A stretch of DNA of 64,000 bases, from NCBI GenBank assembly GCA_022985045.1, contig CM040970.1:22561062-22625061 (forward strand), in the 5' to 3' direction. The translations under genes and the position numbers were made by a program. This document shows positions 42,895-56,330 of the stretch, piece by piece (position 1 is the stretch's first letter; the number at the start of each line of letters is the position of its first letter). Source of the DNA: Macadamia tetraphylla (lineage: Eukaryota; Streptophyta; Magnoliopsida; Proteales; Proteaceae). The notes beneath the pieces were generated by a model. That model did no database searches. It was not told the DNA's origin and worked only from the letters and a program-made list of their open reading frames with translations.

Positions 42895-45558
42895 TGTCAC
42901 ACCCCATTCATATAGAATCAGATCAGTGACCGAGTTAGCTTCTGTTAACTCAAAACCTACCTGGATCATCTGATACAGTAACCACTACACAGCACACACA
43001 CAACTAAAGAAAGTAATTTCTGTATTTCCGTAGAAGTCTTACATGTATATACCTGTAAATACCCCAATACTCTTGATACCCAAATTGTAATACATAGTAC
43101 ATTTACATGTGGGCCTATAGACGTGTTATATACACAAGAAATACAATTTAAACATCCAGAGCACAAAAAGGGGTAACATCATAAAATAATCAAAAGAATC
43201 CCAGGTTGGTATTCAATGTTGCTATCCCGCAACACAACTCTTGCACGGGCACTCGGCCCCATGCCTAAGATCTTCTAGGACCCACTAGTCCTCAGTTGAA
43301 AATTTCACAGTGGGTCCCGACTCTAGCTCTTCAGCCAAATAACCTGCAAGATCATCTAAAAATGGTGTGCACATGGGATGAGCTCATTAGCCCATTAAGT
43401 GAAAAGAAAGACCATACAATCATTCACAATATAAATGAACTTATATGCATGCATGTTTATTTTATTATCCTAATCCACCTAGACAAAAATTCTAGGTCAT
43501 AGGTCATATGCTACTCACAACCACAGTGCGTGTATATCCCAGGTACAAGTCACGAACTCCATCTCGTAATATGCCTATAGGGTTGTTCAAGAAGTCTAGC
43601 CATGGGTACCAAAAAGTAAAATGGGCCTTGCCTTGCATTAAATTAAAAGTAATACGATTGGCACTCTTGTTTATCACCAAAGTTGCTGACTGTCTAGTGA
43701 TCGACCGGGCATACTTCTAATCACCAACGTTGGTACACAACCTCAGGCTTCCCCCCAGTGATATACCCAACACCTAAACCCTTGCTGAGAAGGGTCATAG
43801 TACAGGGGTATGTCATTCTTAACCACATGTTCCTATATGAAATAGTATGACTGCATAGTGCCACCACGTCCCATTCCACGGGCCATCAATGCATTCGTTT
43901 CCAAGCCGACTAGGCGTCTAGTCTAGCAATGCATCATATTCAAGAATTTAAAGTTATCCATCTCATAATTCAAATCAAGTATAGGCATTTAACAATTAAA
44001 GGTATCATCATATCAATTCATAAATGAATTTCATAATGCACTCATCATTGTATGCAAATGGCATTTGTGACTGACTAGGCTACACAAAGTAATAAAATGA
44101 TGACATGGCTAGTCTACAACAATAATGGAATGGTGCAAAAGCACTCCAAAAATAAAATCAATGTCCTTTTCCCACTTACCTAATTGTGTACAATGATCAC
44201 CCTTGGTACGAGGAAGATCTAATGTGTGATGACGCGAGTTTCTAATACAACCTATCATAAAAGAGGCCAAGTTTAGTATAACTCCATCTTAGGTTCAAAA
44301 CCAATGGAGTACGATGATCCCAAAGTGTTTAGATTCACCATAGAAGGCTGCCCGATAAATTTAGGCCCATTTAGAACCCAAAAAGTCAGATTGGTGGGTC
44401 AACCGGAGGGCGAGGTACCCATTGGTCCTTGCCCACTTCTTGAGATAGGGGCCCTGTAAGGAACGGAGGGCCAGGAGCGGTGGGCCAGGTGCCCACTGGT
44501 GCTTGCTCACCTTTCGACCCAAGGGCTCTGCCTGGACCAGCAGACCAGGTGCCCACCGATCTTGCTTGTCGATCGAGCTAGTAGCCCATCTAGGGTAGGT
44601 AGGCTCCAGATTGGAGGGTCCGACCATTTCCAGACATCCACCACTCAGAATCGAGATTTTTCTGTTCACTCCCATTCTTTATCTCACCTTGGAGAAACCA
44701 CCATGGGTCGATTCGATCACATTTTTCATAAATCTAAGGTTCTATATTATGATTCCAACATAGATCTAGGATCGAATCAAAGCTCTAAGTTTGGGTTTTA
44801 CCTCTTTGCTCAAGAACACTTCAAAAACCTTTAATCTTCTCTCTAGCTCAAGAGAACAACAAATACTTCTCAAATCTTACAATTTCTTCCTCTAAAACCT
44901 TCATAAACAACATGTAGGTCCTTTATTAAGCCTTAGATTCACATTCTCAAGAGGGATTAATAAGATCTAAAGGATTCCTACCCAAATTATTGGATTTCAC
45001 TTAGGGTTTCATAAAGGTTTAAGAAATGTTGTCTTTACTCACCTCAAATTGTATATCTCGAGACGAGGGTCACTAATCCGGTGTCAGTTTCAAAGGATCT
45101 AACCCCGACGATGTCTAACGATCATCTTCTTCCCCATTTCTTCCTTCTTCTTTCCTTCTCTCTCCTTCGTTTCTCTCTCTTCTTTACTTTTCTCACCCAC
45201 TTTGTAAAAAAATAAATAAGGGGAAAGAAAAGTAATGAATGTTATTTATACCTGGGTCAAAATAGGTCACACTATGCATTTCACCCTCGGTAATGGGTTA
45301 ACACGCGTACTTGACATAAAATACGGCTACGTATCTTTATTGTCCGTACATGGCCTAGTGATACATGCAGCTACATGGCTTAGGCTCATGGACTTCATTA
45401 GGCATCGACTCTGACTCGTCTGGCCAACCTGAGTTTAGAGTCACCATTGTCCTCATGTTCCATAAGGTACTCGCCTTGGTTCGCTCGGGTTCTGGTCTTG
45501 TACGACCACACTGAACCAACCGGGTAATTAGATCGGGTTTAGAAGGTAGGGTATCACA
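42895..45558 (-). mobile_element. Element B: 5' LTR
   Basis: 2,664 bp. On the minus strand it starts TGTGATACCC and ends GGGTGTGACA. A TATA box, TATAAATA, lies on the minus strand at 45250-45243; in the other LTR the same site reads TTTAAATA. Compared with 31704-34498 it has many transitions and a deletion of about 107 bp. The right flank atgac is the partner of acgac at 31699-31703. Confidence 0.9.
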
Positions 45559-46600
45559 ATGACACCTATGATGGAACCGAGACCCCGTCAATCACTTGGA
45601 AGGCTTTGAGGTTGCGATGCAATTTCATTGAGTCTTGGAAAACATCATGTGTCGTGCCCTACCTTTGACCTTCAGAGGGCAATGAGATTGTGGTACAATC
45701 GACTACCGACGAAGTCTATTCATAACTTCAGCGAGTTGAGCCAGGTCTTCATAAAAGGATTCTCCAATAGCCAAACCCTCCAGAAGACAACATATAACTT
45801 GACCAACATCAAGCTACAAATGAGAGAATCCATACAAGATTACATGAAACGCTTTCATTGGGAGAAACTTAGGATCAGAGGCTTAGACCCAAAGGAAGAA
45901 TTCATGGCCCTTTAAGGAGGCGTCAAAGATAAAGAACTAAAGAGGTCTCTGGCCAAGTGTGCACCAAGGAACTTGGTTGAGCTGAAAGCCCGATGTGACA
46001 AGTACATTCAAATGGAAGAAACCTTAGAGGCTAACAAAGAAGTCGAAGAGAAAGGCAGGGAAGAAACGAACCTCAAGGGAAGAGAATAGAGTTCCAAAGG
46101 GAAAGAGGCAATGCTTGGAGCGGGAGCGTGCACCTAATCCCCCTAAAAAGTTTGAAAGGTATGCCCCTCTTAATTGAAAGAGAACTGATGTGTTGATGCA
46201 AGTAAAGGAGTCCTCGGATGCCAAAGCCCTAAAGTGGCTAGGAACTATGGGGTGACACCCCAAAAGGCGTAACATGGACAAATATTACCATTTCCACAGG
46301 GATCATGGCCAGGACACCAAAGATTGCTGGCACTTAAAGGGAGAGATAGAAAGTATGATCTAAAGAGGATACCTAGGTCGGTTTGTGGACCAAGAAAAGG
46401 AAGACACCCGAGACGGTAATGAACGGTGAGACAACCACCAGAGAGAGGGAAGGGGGTCGATGTGAAAGGAGGGGACAAGGCCACAGAGACAAGCGGGAGT
46501 GGCAAAGAGATTGAACACTCGAGCGGACCAACCCTTTTCGATAAGATGACCAGAATAGCCCAACCAGGGTCATAGCTACAATTAGTAGGGACTTTCCATA
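45559..46600 (+). pseudogene. Element C gag, C-terminal part
   Basis: Resumes the gag cut at 31703: TYDGTETPS, then ESWKTSCVVPYL and the open frame 45628-45912 with RLWYNRLPTKSIHNFSELSQ, FIKGFSNSQ and ESIQDYMKRFHWEKLRI. This is the gag type of Tat-lineage elements. Further down, LVELKARCDKYIQMEETLEA. Stops after 45912 and many frameshifts. Confidence 0.8.
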
Positions 46601-46769
46601 GGAGAAAGCTCCCTCTCAGCCCGAAAGGCTATGGCCTATGCCCAAGTATCCACATCATCGAGTGGTCGAACAAGAAGACAAAGATAGGGACGGTAATCTC
46701 ATTCTCAGACGATGATCTAGAAAGAGCAAAAACCTCATGACGCCGCCCTAGTAATCACTATAACAGTAG

Positions 46770-47145
46770 TAGATTGAAAGGTGAAGAGAATTTTGGTAGA
46801 CAACGGCAGTTCAGCTGATATCCTATTCCTCGAAGCTTACCATAAGATGGGCCTGGATAAGGACAGACTAAAGAAAGTCGAGCACCCCTTGCAAGGGTTC
46901 TTGGGAGCTTCGGTAAAGGTAGAAGGATCAATCGAGTTACCGGTAAGAGCTGGTATCGGGGATCATCAAGTCATAGTGATGATAAACTTCCTAGTGGTTG
47001 ATATTACCTCCACCTACTATGCAATACTTGGAAGGGCTGGCTTGAACCTACTGAAAGTTATAGTCTCCACGCTGCATCTTAAGATGAAGTTCCCCATGAA
47101 AAATGGGGTCGGGGAACGCCGGGGTGACCAAGAAACATATTGAAA
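46770..47145 (+). pseudogene. Element C aspartic protease
   Basis: Open frame with RILVDNGSSADILFLEAYHK at the active site (DNGSS from 46799); Tat-lineage proteases have DxGSSADIL. Followed by LVVDITSTYYAILGRAGL, the flap-like motif. Asp and Gly are intact. Confidence 0.82.
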
Positions 47146-47339
47146 GTGCTACACCACCACCCTGTGGTAAAAAGAAAAGGCAGATGAAGCATTGCATATA
47201 GAAGACCTACATGATGACCCAATGCAGAGAGGAGAACCAGCTAAGAATCTAATCCAAGTTGATGTCGAGGAGGGAGATGGCACTCTCCAGTTCCAGGTTA
47301 GAACATTGATGCCAGAGTAACAACAGGAAAAAATCATCT

Positions 47340-48410
47340 TGTTCCTTCGGGATAATTCCAACATCTTTACCTGGTTAGCCTCGGACATGCCAGGAGCAGC
47401 TCAGGAAGTGATTGAGCACCAACTGAGTGTTGATCCGACGAAGAAGCCAGTTCAACAGAAGAAGAGAACCTTCACCCTCGAGAGGTAGCAGAAGATATAT
47501 GAAGAATAGAGAAATTACTGAAGGCTAAGTTTATCCAAGAAATCTGATATACAAAATGGATATCCAATGTGGTGATGGTTTCGAAGGCTAGCAAGAAATG
47601 GAGAATATGCATCAACTTCACGGACCTAAACAAAGCCTACTTGAATGATAGCTACCCCTATTGAAGATTTGCCTTCTTATTGATGGCACTTCAGGGCATG
47701 AGGCATTAAGCTTCATGGATGCTTACTCGGGGTACAATCAGATCCAGATGTGTGAGGCTGATGTCCCAAAGACTTCTTTCGTAATCGAAGGAGGATTGTA
47801 CTATTATGAGGTAATGCCTATCGGGCTAAAAAATGTAGGAGCAACTTACCAAAGGTTGGTGAATAAAATATTTAAGGAGATGATCGGTAAGACCATGGGA
47901 GATACACATGGATGACATACTTGTGAAAAGCTTGAAGGCAGAGCATCATATCCAGGACTTAGACTGAGTATTCCAAGTACTGAGGGAGTACGACATGAAG
48001 CTGAACTCAACGAAGTGCACTTTTAGGGTAACGTCAGGGAAGTTTCTAGGCTTCATCATCTTGGAGAGAGGAATTGAGGCCAACCTGATGAAGATACAGG
48101 CCATTCAAGAGATGAAGTCCCATGTAAAGCAAGTCCAGGAGCTGACGAGAAGAATCATTGCCCTGGGTTGGTTTATGTCTCGATTGCCTGACAAGTGTCT
48201 CCCATTTTTCAGAGCCTTGAAAGGTTCCAAGAGATTTGAGTGGTCTGAAGAGTGCAAAAAGTCCTTTGAGCAGCTGAAGGAATACCTAGCGACATCCCCA
48301 TTACTGACAAAGCCAGGCACTACAGACATTTTGCAACCATATCTAGCTGTATCAGCCGTAGCAGTGAGTGCGGTGTTAATAAAAGAAGAAGAAAAACAGT
48401 AGCAACCAAT
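47340..48410 (+). pseudogene. Element C reverse transcriptase and RNase H
   Basis: RT pieces: KWRICINFTDLNKAY, MDAYSGYNQIQM, KTSFVIEGGLYYYEVMPIGL, and MDDILVKSLKAEHH as the catalytic motif in a shifted frame at about 47915. Then CTFRVTSGKFLGFI and RFEWSEECKKSFEQLKEYLA, the RT-RNase H connection, ending at 48402. Frameshifts lie near 47650 and 47890. Confidence 0.82.
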
Positions 48411-48599
48411 ATACTTTGTCTACTGAAACAAGATATAGAAAGATGGAGAAAGTGGCATATGCACTTGTGATAGCAACAAAGAAACTAAGACCTTAGTTTC
48501 AGTTGCACATAATATGCATGCTTACAGACTATCCCTGAAGAAAATACTGCAGAAGTCGAATATGTCTGGTAGATTGGTAAATTGGGAGAGTTTGACATC

Positions 48600-49030
48600 T
48601 AGTATAGGCCAAGGACTACTATAAAGGCCCAATCCTGGCTGATTTCATAGCTGAAACAACATTCCCAAATGACACACATGAACCAATCGAGGATGAGGAG
48701 GACAGGGCTTGGATACTGTGTGGCACCTTTAATAGATCAGGTAGTGGGGTAGGGATCATACGCATTAGTCCCGAAGGATTCATAGTCGAGTCTGCCTTGC
48801 GGTTCGACTTCAATGCCTCCAACAACGAAGCCGAATACGAGGCACTAATAGCCAGAATAAATATGGCACGAAGCCTGATGGTACAAAGGCTAGTAGTGCA
48901 CAGTGACTCGTAGCTTATAGTACAGCAAGTGAGTGGTGACTATGAGTCAAACGAGCACAAGATGGCAGAATACTTAAAGAAGGTACAGGAAAAATGGCTG
49001 CCTTTAAAGAGTTCAAGGTGAAGCAAGTGC
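48600..49030 (+). pseudogene. Element C second RNase H (archaeal-like type)
   Basis: Reads RAWILCGTFNRSGSGVGIIR, SPEGFIVESALRFDFNASNN, EAEYEALIARINMARSL, then VVHSDS and QQVSGDYESNEHK. Tat-lineage elements are known to carry an extra RNase H of archaeal type next to a degenerate original. The Glu and Asp positions are present; the first Asp is replaced (CGT where relatives have DGS). A stop (TAG) follows HSDS. Confidence 0.7.
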
Positions 49031-49339
49031 CGTGTGTAGAGAATGCACGCGGATGCACTGTCTGCAACTAGAAACTTCGGACTTTATAGAATTGGGACAC
49101 TTAGTGTACTTTGAGGTGCTACCTCAGCCGAGCACCAAATATTTCCAAGAGACGCTACCAATAGAAGAAGGCAGCCCATGCTGGATGGGCCCCATAGCTA
49201 AATATCTAAAAGAACAATCACTTCCTGACGATAGGGATGGGGCAAGAAGAGTACGGATCAGATCGACACACTTCTTGCTCCCTATCGATGCCGAATATGC
49301 CCTCAAAGTGGTACATAAAGGAATATGTGGTCAATACCT

Positions 49340-50361
49340 GGGTGCAAGGGCCTTAGCGCATAAAGTGCTATGAAAAGGCCTCTTCTAGCCAACAATGAAG
49401 AAAGATTCAGAAGAATTTGTCAGGAAGTGCCTGAAGTGCCAGATGTTCGCAACAGTTCCCTGGCAACATGCCACAGAGCTATCATCCTTGTCAAACCTAG
49501 TACTCTTCGCCATGTGGGGAATGGACATCTTGGGGCCCTTCTCACTAGCAACAGGGAAAAGGAAATTCGCAATGGTAACAGTTGACTACTTACTTCACGA
49601 AATGGGCGGAGGCCAAAGCACTGGCGACCATAACGGAATAGAACATCTAAGACTTCTTCCAAAGAATAGTGGTCTATCAGTTTGGAATACCTAGAGTGGT
49701 AGTAACTGACAACGGAACTCAATTCGCGAACCCCACTTTCAGATCATTCTGTGAAGCCCTCAACATTGAGCACAGAAAAACATTAGTTGGCTACCCCCCG
49801 ACTAATGGGTTGGCAGAGGTAACAAATCGTACACTTTTGCAGGGAATAAAGAAAAGGCTAGATGATGCCAAAGGGCTATGGGTAGGTGAATGACATAGCA
49901 TTCTTTGGGCCTACCAAACGACAGAAAGGTCAGTAATGGGAGAAACCCCTTTCACTCTAACCTATGGCACCGAAGTTGTACTACCGGTCGAGATTGGAGC
50001 CATAACCTATAGGGTCCAATACTATGACGAAGGCTCAAATAATGAGGGCCTCCGGGCTAACTTGGACCTCCTATATGAAGTACAAGAAGACTCGTAGGGA
50101 AGAATTATAGGTTACCAATAGAAGGTAGCAAGGCACTACAATTCCAAGGTCCGAAGAAACAAGTTCAGAGTCGGAGACCTCGTCTTAAGAAGAGCAGAAA
50201 TGTCAGATCCGAGGCACCAACGAAAGTTGGTACTAAATTAGGAAGGACCCTACAGAGTCTCCAGAGCGATACGACCTAGCTCCTATCACTTGGAAACTAT
50301 GGGGGGAGAGAGGGTACCCCGATCATGGAACTTGAAAAACTTGAGGAAATTCTACCAGTAG
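49340..50361 (+). pseudogene. Element C integrase
   Basis: Zinc-binding end ...VRKCLKCQMF. The catalytic triad is present across two frames: D in WGMDILGPF (49524), D in VVVTDNGTQFANP (49708) and E in YPPTNGLAEVTNRT (49816), with exactly 35 residues between the last two (D-35-E). Then HSILWAYQTTERSVMGETPF, TYGTEVVLPVE, FRVGDLVLRR, and the end NLKNLRKFYQ. One frameshift near 49600 and several stops. Confidence 0.87.
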
Positions 50362-50575
50362 CATACATGTTTATATATGTTTAGTTTCGTTTCGACTATT
50401 ATATTTTGATCTTTCAGCATTTTGTTAATTTTTAAAAGGTAGGACTTTCAATTTGTAGTTTGGTCATTCCCTAATGTTCCAGAGGATTTTATAAAAAGCT
50501 GGTTCACGGAAAAATGGTCTCAGACAATTACATAACATTTAGGAACCAAAAACACTAACAAAAGGCTACTGCTTT

Positions 50576-50785
50576 GGTCGGGAGCTCAGGCCAAGGCCGA
50601 GTAGACCTGACCGAAGGGACCACCCTCAGTTAGGGGCTCAAGCCAAGGCCTAACAGGCCTGACCGAAGGGACCACCCTTAGTTGGGAGCTCAAGCCAAGG
50701 CCGAGCAGACCTGATCGAAGGGTCCACCTTGGTTGAGGGCTCAGGCCAAGACTGAGCAGACCTGACGGAGAACACGACCTTATAC
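50576..50785 (+). repeat. 52-bp minisatellite of element C, block 1
   Basis: Four copies starting at 50576, 50629, 50681 and 50732. The unit contains gggagctcaggccaaggccg and ctgaccgaagggaccaccct. The same unit in the same orientation forms block 2 at 62081-62705, so the antisense ORF of element C is bracketed by direct repeats. Confidence 0.88.
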
Positions 50786-51357
50786 AACTATCCTAACGGA
50801 GCCGGGCGCCCTCAACTAAAGATAGCTGAAGAGGCTCACCCAAAGACAAAAAAAGGGCTTTTGACCCTCGGCTAGATAACGTATCTCGACTAATAGGGCT
50901 GAGACATAAACACACCCATAGTTATTACCCAAGTATCGGGTTTCGGTCATCAGGCCAAGACATACCCCACATGCACAAGTGTTACAAATGTTCAACCTCA
51001 GTCAAGTATTAGCCTTCGGACCTCGGTCAGGCAGCATACTTCTCAAAAGTTACCTAAGTACTAGCCTTCGAGCCTCGGTCAACAATTAAGCAACGGGTCT
51101 CGGCGTCAAGCGTTTGACTTTAGCTATCGAGTTATGCACTCATTAATTACACTTGTATCCATCTTTGATCTTTGGACTGATTATAGAGTACACAAAAGAA
51201 AAAAGAAGACATAGAAGAGAAGTCGAAAGACCAAGTAGTTCATTCATTAAATTATAAGCCCATTAAGGGCGAGTACAAGAGAGGAGCCGAAGGCCGTGAT
51301 TACATAGCAAGGCCCGAAGGTCGAAATTAAAGATAACAAAAAGAGGGGAAGGGCCTT

Positions 51358-52066
51358 CACAGAACATCCATTGGCAAAGTGGTCTCGTCTTCGGTAGGGA
51401 CATCTTAGTCGAAGCCACAACGGTCGGGGGTCAGAGGAACCTCATGAGGTAGCCGAACTACCTCTTCATCATCGCTCTCCTCACCCTCGGCCACCTTAGT
51501 GATGACAAGGGCCACTTCACCTCCCTCATCCTCAAAGATCAGGCCACTCCATTCGAAGGAGACCTCAGGGTAGTGCTCGAGAATCCAGTCTCGAACCTCA
51601 ATGGTGCCTATGGCGTGTCCTAGAGTGGTGGCCTGCTTCGCCTCCTCCTAATACTCCTCTGTGCCCTTATACCTTTTGACCCCTCGGGCCTCGCCTCCCA
51701 AAGCTTCTCTGACATCTACACCTTCAGCTCCAAAAGCTCATGGTCATGCTCTTAGTGGGCCCGAAGGAGATTGGCCTCCAGGTGCTCCACCTTCTTGTAA
51801 AGGAGGGAACGCTCATTCTCGAGGCTCGTCTTCTCCAGTTCGGACCTCTCGAGGTCCCTCACCAAGCATTCGGCTCAGATGGTAAGTTGAGCAACCTGGT
51901 TCTGGGCCTAAGAAAACACATAATCAATTCAAAAAAAAAAAAAAGGAGAGAAAAGGAGGAAGAAGAACTACGAAGGCTGAAGAATTACCCCCGCCATGAA
52001 GACGCAGATACTAGTAATCAGGGTCGATGTCCCCTATTTCTGGGCCTCAGAAGCATCCCTCAGGAG
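51358..52066 (-). pseudogene. Element C antisense ORF, C-terminal part
   Basis: Minus strand, between integrase and 3' LTR. The last part reads EYWEEAKQATTLGHAIGTIE, VRDWILEHYPEVSFEWSGLI and FEDEGGEVALVITKVAEGEE, with the stop at about 51358. Cut at 52067-52071 (target gttcc) by the Athila element and continued beyond 60500. Tat-lineage elements are known to carry such antisense ORFs. Confidence 0.7.
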
Positions 52067-52071
52067 GTTCC

Positions 52072-54149
52072 TGATGAGCACATTTATGTGTGAAACCTAG
52101 GGTATAAAAGAATGCATTTTATATATTTAAAATGGAACTACCTTGGGTTTTACTCTCTTTTTGCAGATTTTTATTTTCAATGCCTTAAGAAATTTTGGAT
52201 GCCATATCTCCAATTTTACACATAAAGAGGTCCTATTTCTTTTCATGGTTGTGAAGAGGATGAAATTCTGAGCAAGATGGATGTGCTGCATTAAAAGTAC
52301 ACATCCATTTGGTCACCCAAACAAATGATTATTCTTTTTGGGCCAGAAAAAGAAAAATGGATCAGAACTGAACCGAGATGCAGAACTAGCCCGTTTTCAG
52401 TTGTCCCAGGTGTACAAGGAATATTTCAAATGCCAACAAGGATCGATGGATCCCCTTTGAGTGATTGAAGGTTCTTTTTTGGTAACAATAACTACCTAGC
52501 ATAGTTGATGAGTTGTGGTGTGCAAAAATCCCTTGCTCACCAGGAGGTCTCAAGTTCGATACTCTTAGTTGCTATTTTTTTGGAGATTTTTTTTTGAAAG
52601 ATTTTCTCTCTCCTACTCATCAGTTAAAGCAAGGGGGCATGGATGGAACTTCTTTCTCAATTAGAAGATGTCCAAATCAGCAAAGTAAGGAAAGTAGAAA
52701 TCGTGTAAGAGGGGTTTGGCGCAAGTTTGAAGAGAGAGAAAAAGTAGGAAGTAAGGGAGAAAAAATAGGAAAAAAAAGGAAAGAATAAAAGGGAAAATAA
52801 AGAAAAAAAATCATGTAGATTTTTTCTCTTTTCTCCATTTTCTCCCCTCCACCTCATCATAAAATTGGCCAAGGGATCCACCCTTGGGTGTTCTCCTCTT
52901 TTCTCCCTATTTTCTCTCCCTTTTTCTCCTAATTCCCATTTTCCAACTCATCACCATGATTGTCTAAATCCCCACAAAATTGGAAACCCAATTTCCCCAA
53001 ATCATTTTCTCCTTTCTCCCTATTCCTATAAAAGAGGGTCGACCAAGGGGGGATGGGTGTCCTCTCTAGTCCCTCTCTTTTTCTAGTTTCTTCTTCTAGT
53101 TTTTTTTAGTTATGCTCTCTCTCTCTCTCTCTCTCTAGTTCTTCTTCTTAGTTTTTTATTTTTATACAAGCACTTTTGTAATTTTTTTTATTAATGTAAG
53201 TCTTTGTTTGTGCTTTTCAAGTCTTTATTGTTCATGCAATTCAAGTTATTCAAAGGTGTAATAATTTTAATTTCTAGTTCTAGGCTTAGTTCTAGGTGAC
53301 AAGAACAAGCTATGGAGCATCTCTTTCAAGTTCATTTTTTCTCTTCTAGATTTGTCTTCTCTAGGCCTAACAATTTCAGATTTGATCTAGTTCAGATCTG
53401 ATTTTTAGGCTGGTAGTATTTCAAATCAATCAAGTTATTTTAATTTAAGGATTGAAGTATGGAAATTCAAGTAAGTAGACTTCTACAGTAGTCTTTTCAC
53501 CCCCCTCTCATTCCCTCTTCTTTCTACCCATCATTCTTAAATTATGTTTTAAATTTTCTATTTTACATTATTGCTTCCCCTTTCCCCTAAGGTCCTTAGC
53601 TAGATGCATGTGTTGGCTTTGACCCTCTCTAGCTATGGAACCATCCTTTTACTTTCTTATTTATATTGCATCCCTTCCCCTAAAGCTAAGTAGAAAAGCC
53701 CTTGTAAGAGTACTCTCTGGTCATGTAGCAAAGCTCATATTATTTATGGTGCATCCCTCAGGCTAAGTAGAGATACCTACTTGTGTGCCTCTCTCTAGCT
53801 TTATTCCTTTTTTATTTTATTTATTTACTTTTCAGCACTTTTTATTTTTGCACTTTTACTTTCAGTTATTTGCTTTTTATTTGCGTGGTTTAAGTATTTA
53901 AATTCTTAATGACGAATGGTTAGTCATTCAATTTTTATTGCAATTCCAATTTCCAATTTCCCTATTTGTATTGGTTAGGACGTTTTTAGATGCATTTGTA
54001 TTAGGACGGTAGTAGAAGTCTATCATCATAATCAATCATTATACTTTCGCATTACATAAGAAGCAAAAAATAAAGTGGCTACTCTCATTGTGTTTGACCC
54101 ATTAGCTACACTGATCCGTATACTTGCAGTTACTTTTAAAATTCAAACA
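52072..54149 (+). mobile_element. Athila-like element: 5' LTR
   Basis: 2,078 bp from TGATGAGCAC to AAACA. Perfect 5-bp target duplication gttcc at 52067-52071 and 60496-60500. TATA box TATAAAAG at 53027-53034. Matches 58491-60495. Confidence 0.92.
53027..53034 (+). promoter_or_regulatory. TATA box of the Athila-like 5' LTR
   Basis: TATAAAAG in ctattcctataaaagaggg, about 955 bp into the LTR; the 3' LTR has TATAAAAA at 59433-59440 in the same context. Confidence 0.6.
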
Positions 54150-54152
54150 AGT

Positions 54153-54172
54153 TTTTGGCACCGTTGCCAGGA
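54153..54172 (+). other. Primer binding site of the Athila-like element
   Basis: TTTTGGCACCGTTGCCAGGA just after the 5' LTR. Athila elements use a site of this type (recalled as tRNA-Asp); two changes from the common form are visible. Confidence 0.75.
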
Positions 54173-54588
54173 AGATAGTTCCATATTATTTTTTGTTTTC
54201 TTTTGGTAAATTGGAGTGCTTTGTTTGCTTTGTTTTGTTTTTTGTTTTTTCTCTTATTGAATTCCTGAGAAGAACAACTTGCAATAATAGTTGTATCGAT
54301 GGAGATTGCCAAGCCTCACAGTATGATAAAGACAGGTTTTGCCCTATGGCAGTACCTCAGGAATTGGCCTGAGCAACCCTCGATCCTTGTCGGTAAGCTC
54401 AAAAAAAATCAGGAAAAAGTTCTCAAATTTTTTTCATTCTTTTTGTGTTTGTGGTTTGTCTTATTCTAGTTGTGGATAGTATTTTGTTGCATGAGTGCTG
54501 GGTGGGTAGTAATACAGTGAATCAGTTAAAAAGAAGCAATCCCATAAGTAGGAATCCTATACGTATACTCTCATCATTACCTTTCATT

Positions 54589-56330
54589 ATGGGAAACCTA
54601 GACCAACAATAAAACCCTCCACCTAAATCTTTGAAAGATAGGTTTTACCTAGCTAGATTAGCCCAACCTTTCTGCATAGTTCTACCACAAGCCCAAGGCA
54701 ATAATTTTGAGCTCAAATCTTAATTCGTCACTATATTGCCCCACTTCCATGGGCTGACCTCTGAGGATGCATACCTATTTCTAATGGAATTTGAAGAGGT
54801 ATGTGTTCTGATTAAGATCCAACAACTTTCTTATGATGCTATTAAGCTTAGGTTCACCACTTTTGCATTGAATGACTAAGCTAAGAAGCGGTTGTATGGG
54901 TTACCCACAAATTCCATAGCCCATAGAAAAAATTCACAGTTATTTTCCTCAAGAAAATTTTGACAACTCACAAGATCAATAAGCTTAGAAGTGATATGCT
55001 TCAGTTTAGGCAAAAGCCTAGTGAGTCCTTTTCCAAACTTATGGAGAGATTCAAGGATCTACTCTAAGAATTCCCTCACCATTGCCTAGACTTGTGGCAT
55101 TTATGCCAAGTAATTTATGAGGGTATTGATTACCCAACTAAAAAAATGATAGAGTCTATGTGCCCTGGGGGATTCACATCCTTTACAGATGAAGGAAAAG
55201 CATGGAATTCTTACATGACTCAGTAAAAAAACCCGTGAGTGGGAATCAACTCATGAAAGTGAAAGAACTATAGGAGGGAAAGGTTATTTTATGGATGGGA
55301 TAGTAGCCAAGGAAGCCCACTTAGATAGCCTAATCAAAAGGATTAATGCTATTGTTCCTATAGAGCCATCATCAGTCAATTTGGTTAAGATGTGTGCTTA
55401 GTGTCAGTCCCTGGACATGTCATAGAAGAATGTCACAACACCTCTGGGGGTAGCTCCAATGAAAGTGTGAATGCCTTATATCAGAATAATCCATATAGTA
55501 ACACTTATAATCTAGGATAGAGAAATCACCCAAATTTCTCTTGGAACCAGAGCAACCAAGTAGGGCCTTCAAATTTCCATAGTCAAGGTTAACCTAGACC
55601 CTAAAGGCCTCCATTTGCACAATAACCTTTTGCCCCAAATACTTTTCTTATGCCAAATGTAGGACCTCAGGCTAGTTTCCCTAAGCTCCCTCTCCTATCA
55701 TCTTATCAGAAACCCCCTGAGTTTACCAACACTAGAGAGGCAAGAAGTGTAAGTGATTTAGAAATGAATATGACCCTCCTCATGACAAGCCATCAAAATC
55801 TTACGAGAGAACTCACCCAAGTTGTCTCAATTTTGCTTGAGAGGGAGAAAGGAACTTTGCCTAGTCAACTTGAGCCTAACCTTAGGCATCATTTGTCGGT
55901 TAGTTCACAAGCACCAACTAATGCACCATTGAATGTAGTACAAGGTCAGACCCAACAAGGGTCCTCCAACCAATATAATGTTGTTTATATCATTAAGAGT
56001 GGCCGAGAGTACCAACAGAGTGTTCCTAAATCTTCCACATCTATTACTCTTGTTAACTCTCCTTTTGTTGAGGACACAAGTGTGCCTTTTGTTCCAGGTT
56101 CGTCTGATGAACCTAAAGATTCTTCTAAAACTAAAGATAATTTGGTTGAGGAAACCAAAAATGATTCTTCTAAAAAAGGAAAAATCTCTAACAGTCCCTA
56201 TGTTCCTCCTGTCTCCTTTCCTAATCGCTTAGTAAACAAAAAGAAGACTACTTCCATGGACAAGATTTTAGAAGTCTTCGAAAAGGTAGAAGTGAACATC
56301 CCTCTTTTGGATGCCATATTCTAGATCCCC
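54589..56330 (+). pseudogene. Athila-like gag, decayed
   Basis: Starts MGNLDQ at 54589. Capsid motifs: LPHFHGLTSEDAYLFLMEFE, then KLRFTTFALND and AKKRLYGLPTNSI. A degraded CCHC knuckle lies near 55393 (CA.CQSL, then HVIEEC after a shift). An open C-terminal frame, 55650-56324, is Ser/Pro-rich with SDLEMNMTLLMTSHQNLTRE and ends MDKILEVFEKVEVNIPLLDA, a motif leading into protease in Athila. Several stops at CAA/CAG-derived codons. Confidence 0.78.

Noticed and set aside
46024..46573. Minus-strand frames of 66-86 residues across the gag of element C
   Set aside because: Composition and position show they are antisense shadows of the decayed gag; no motif conserved with the real antisense ORFs.
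50576..50785. CRISPR-like array
   Set aside because: The repeats are directly adjacent 52-bp units without unique spacers, in a plant retrotransposon; they are a minisatellite.
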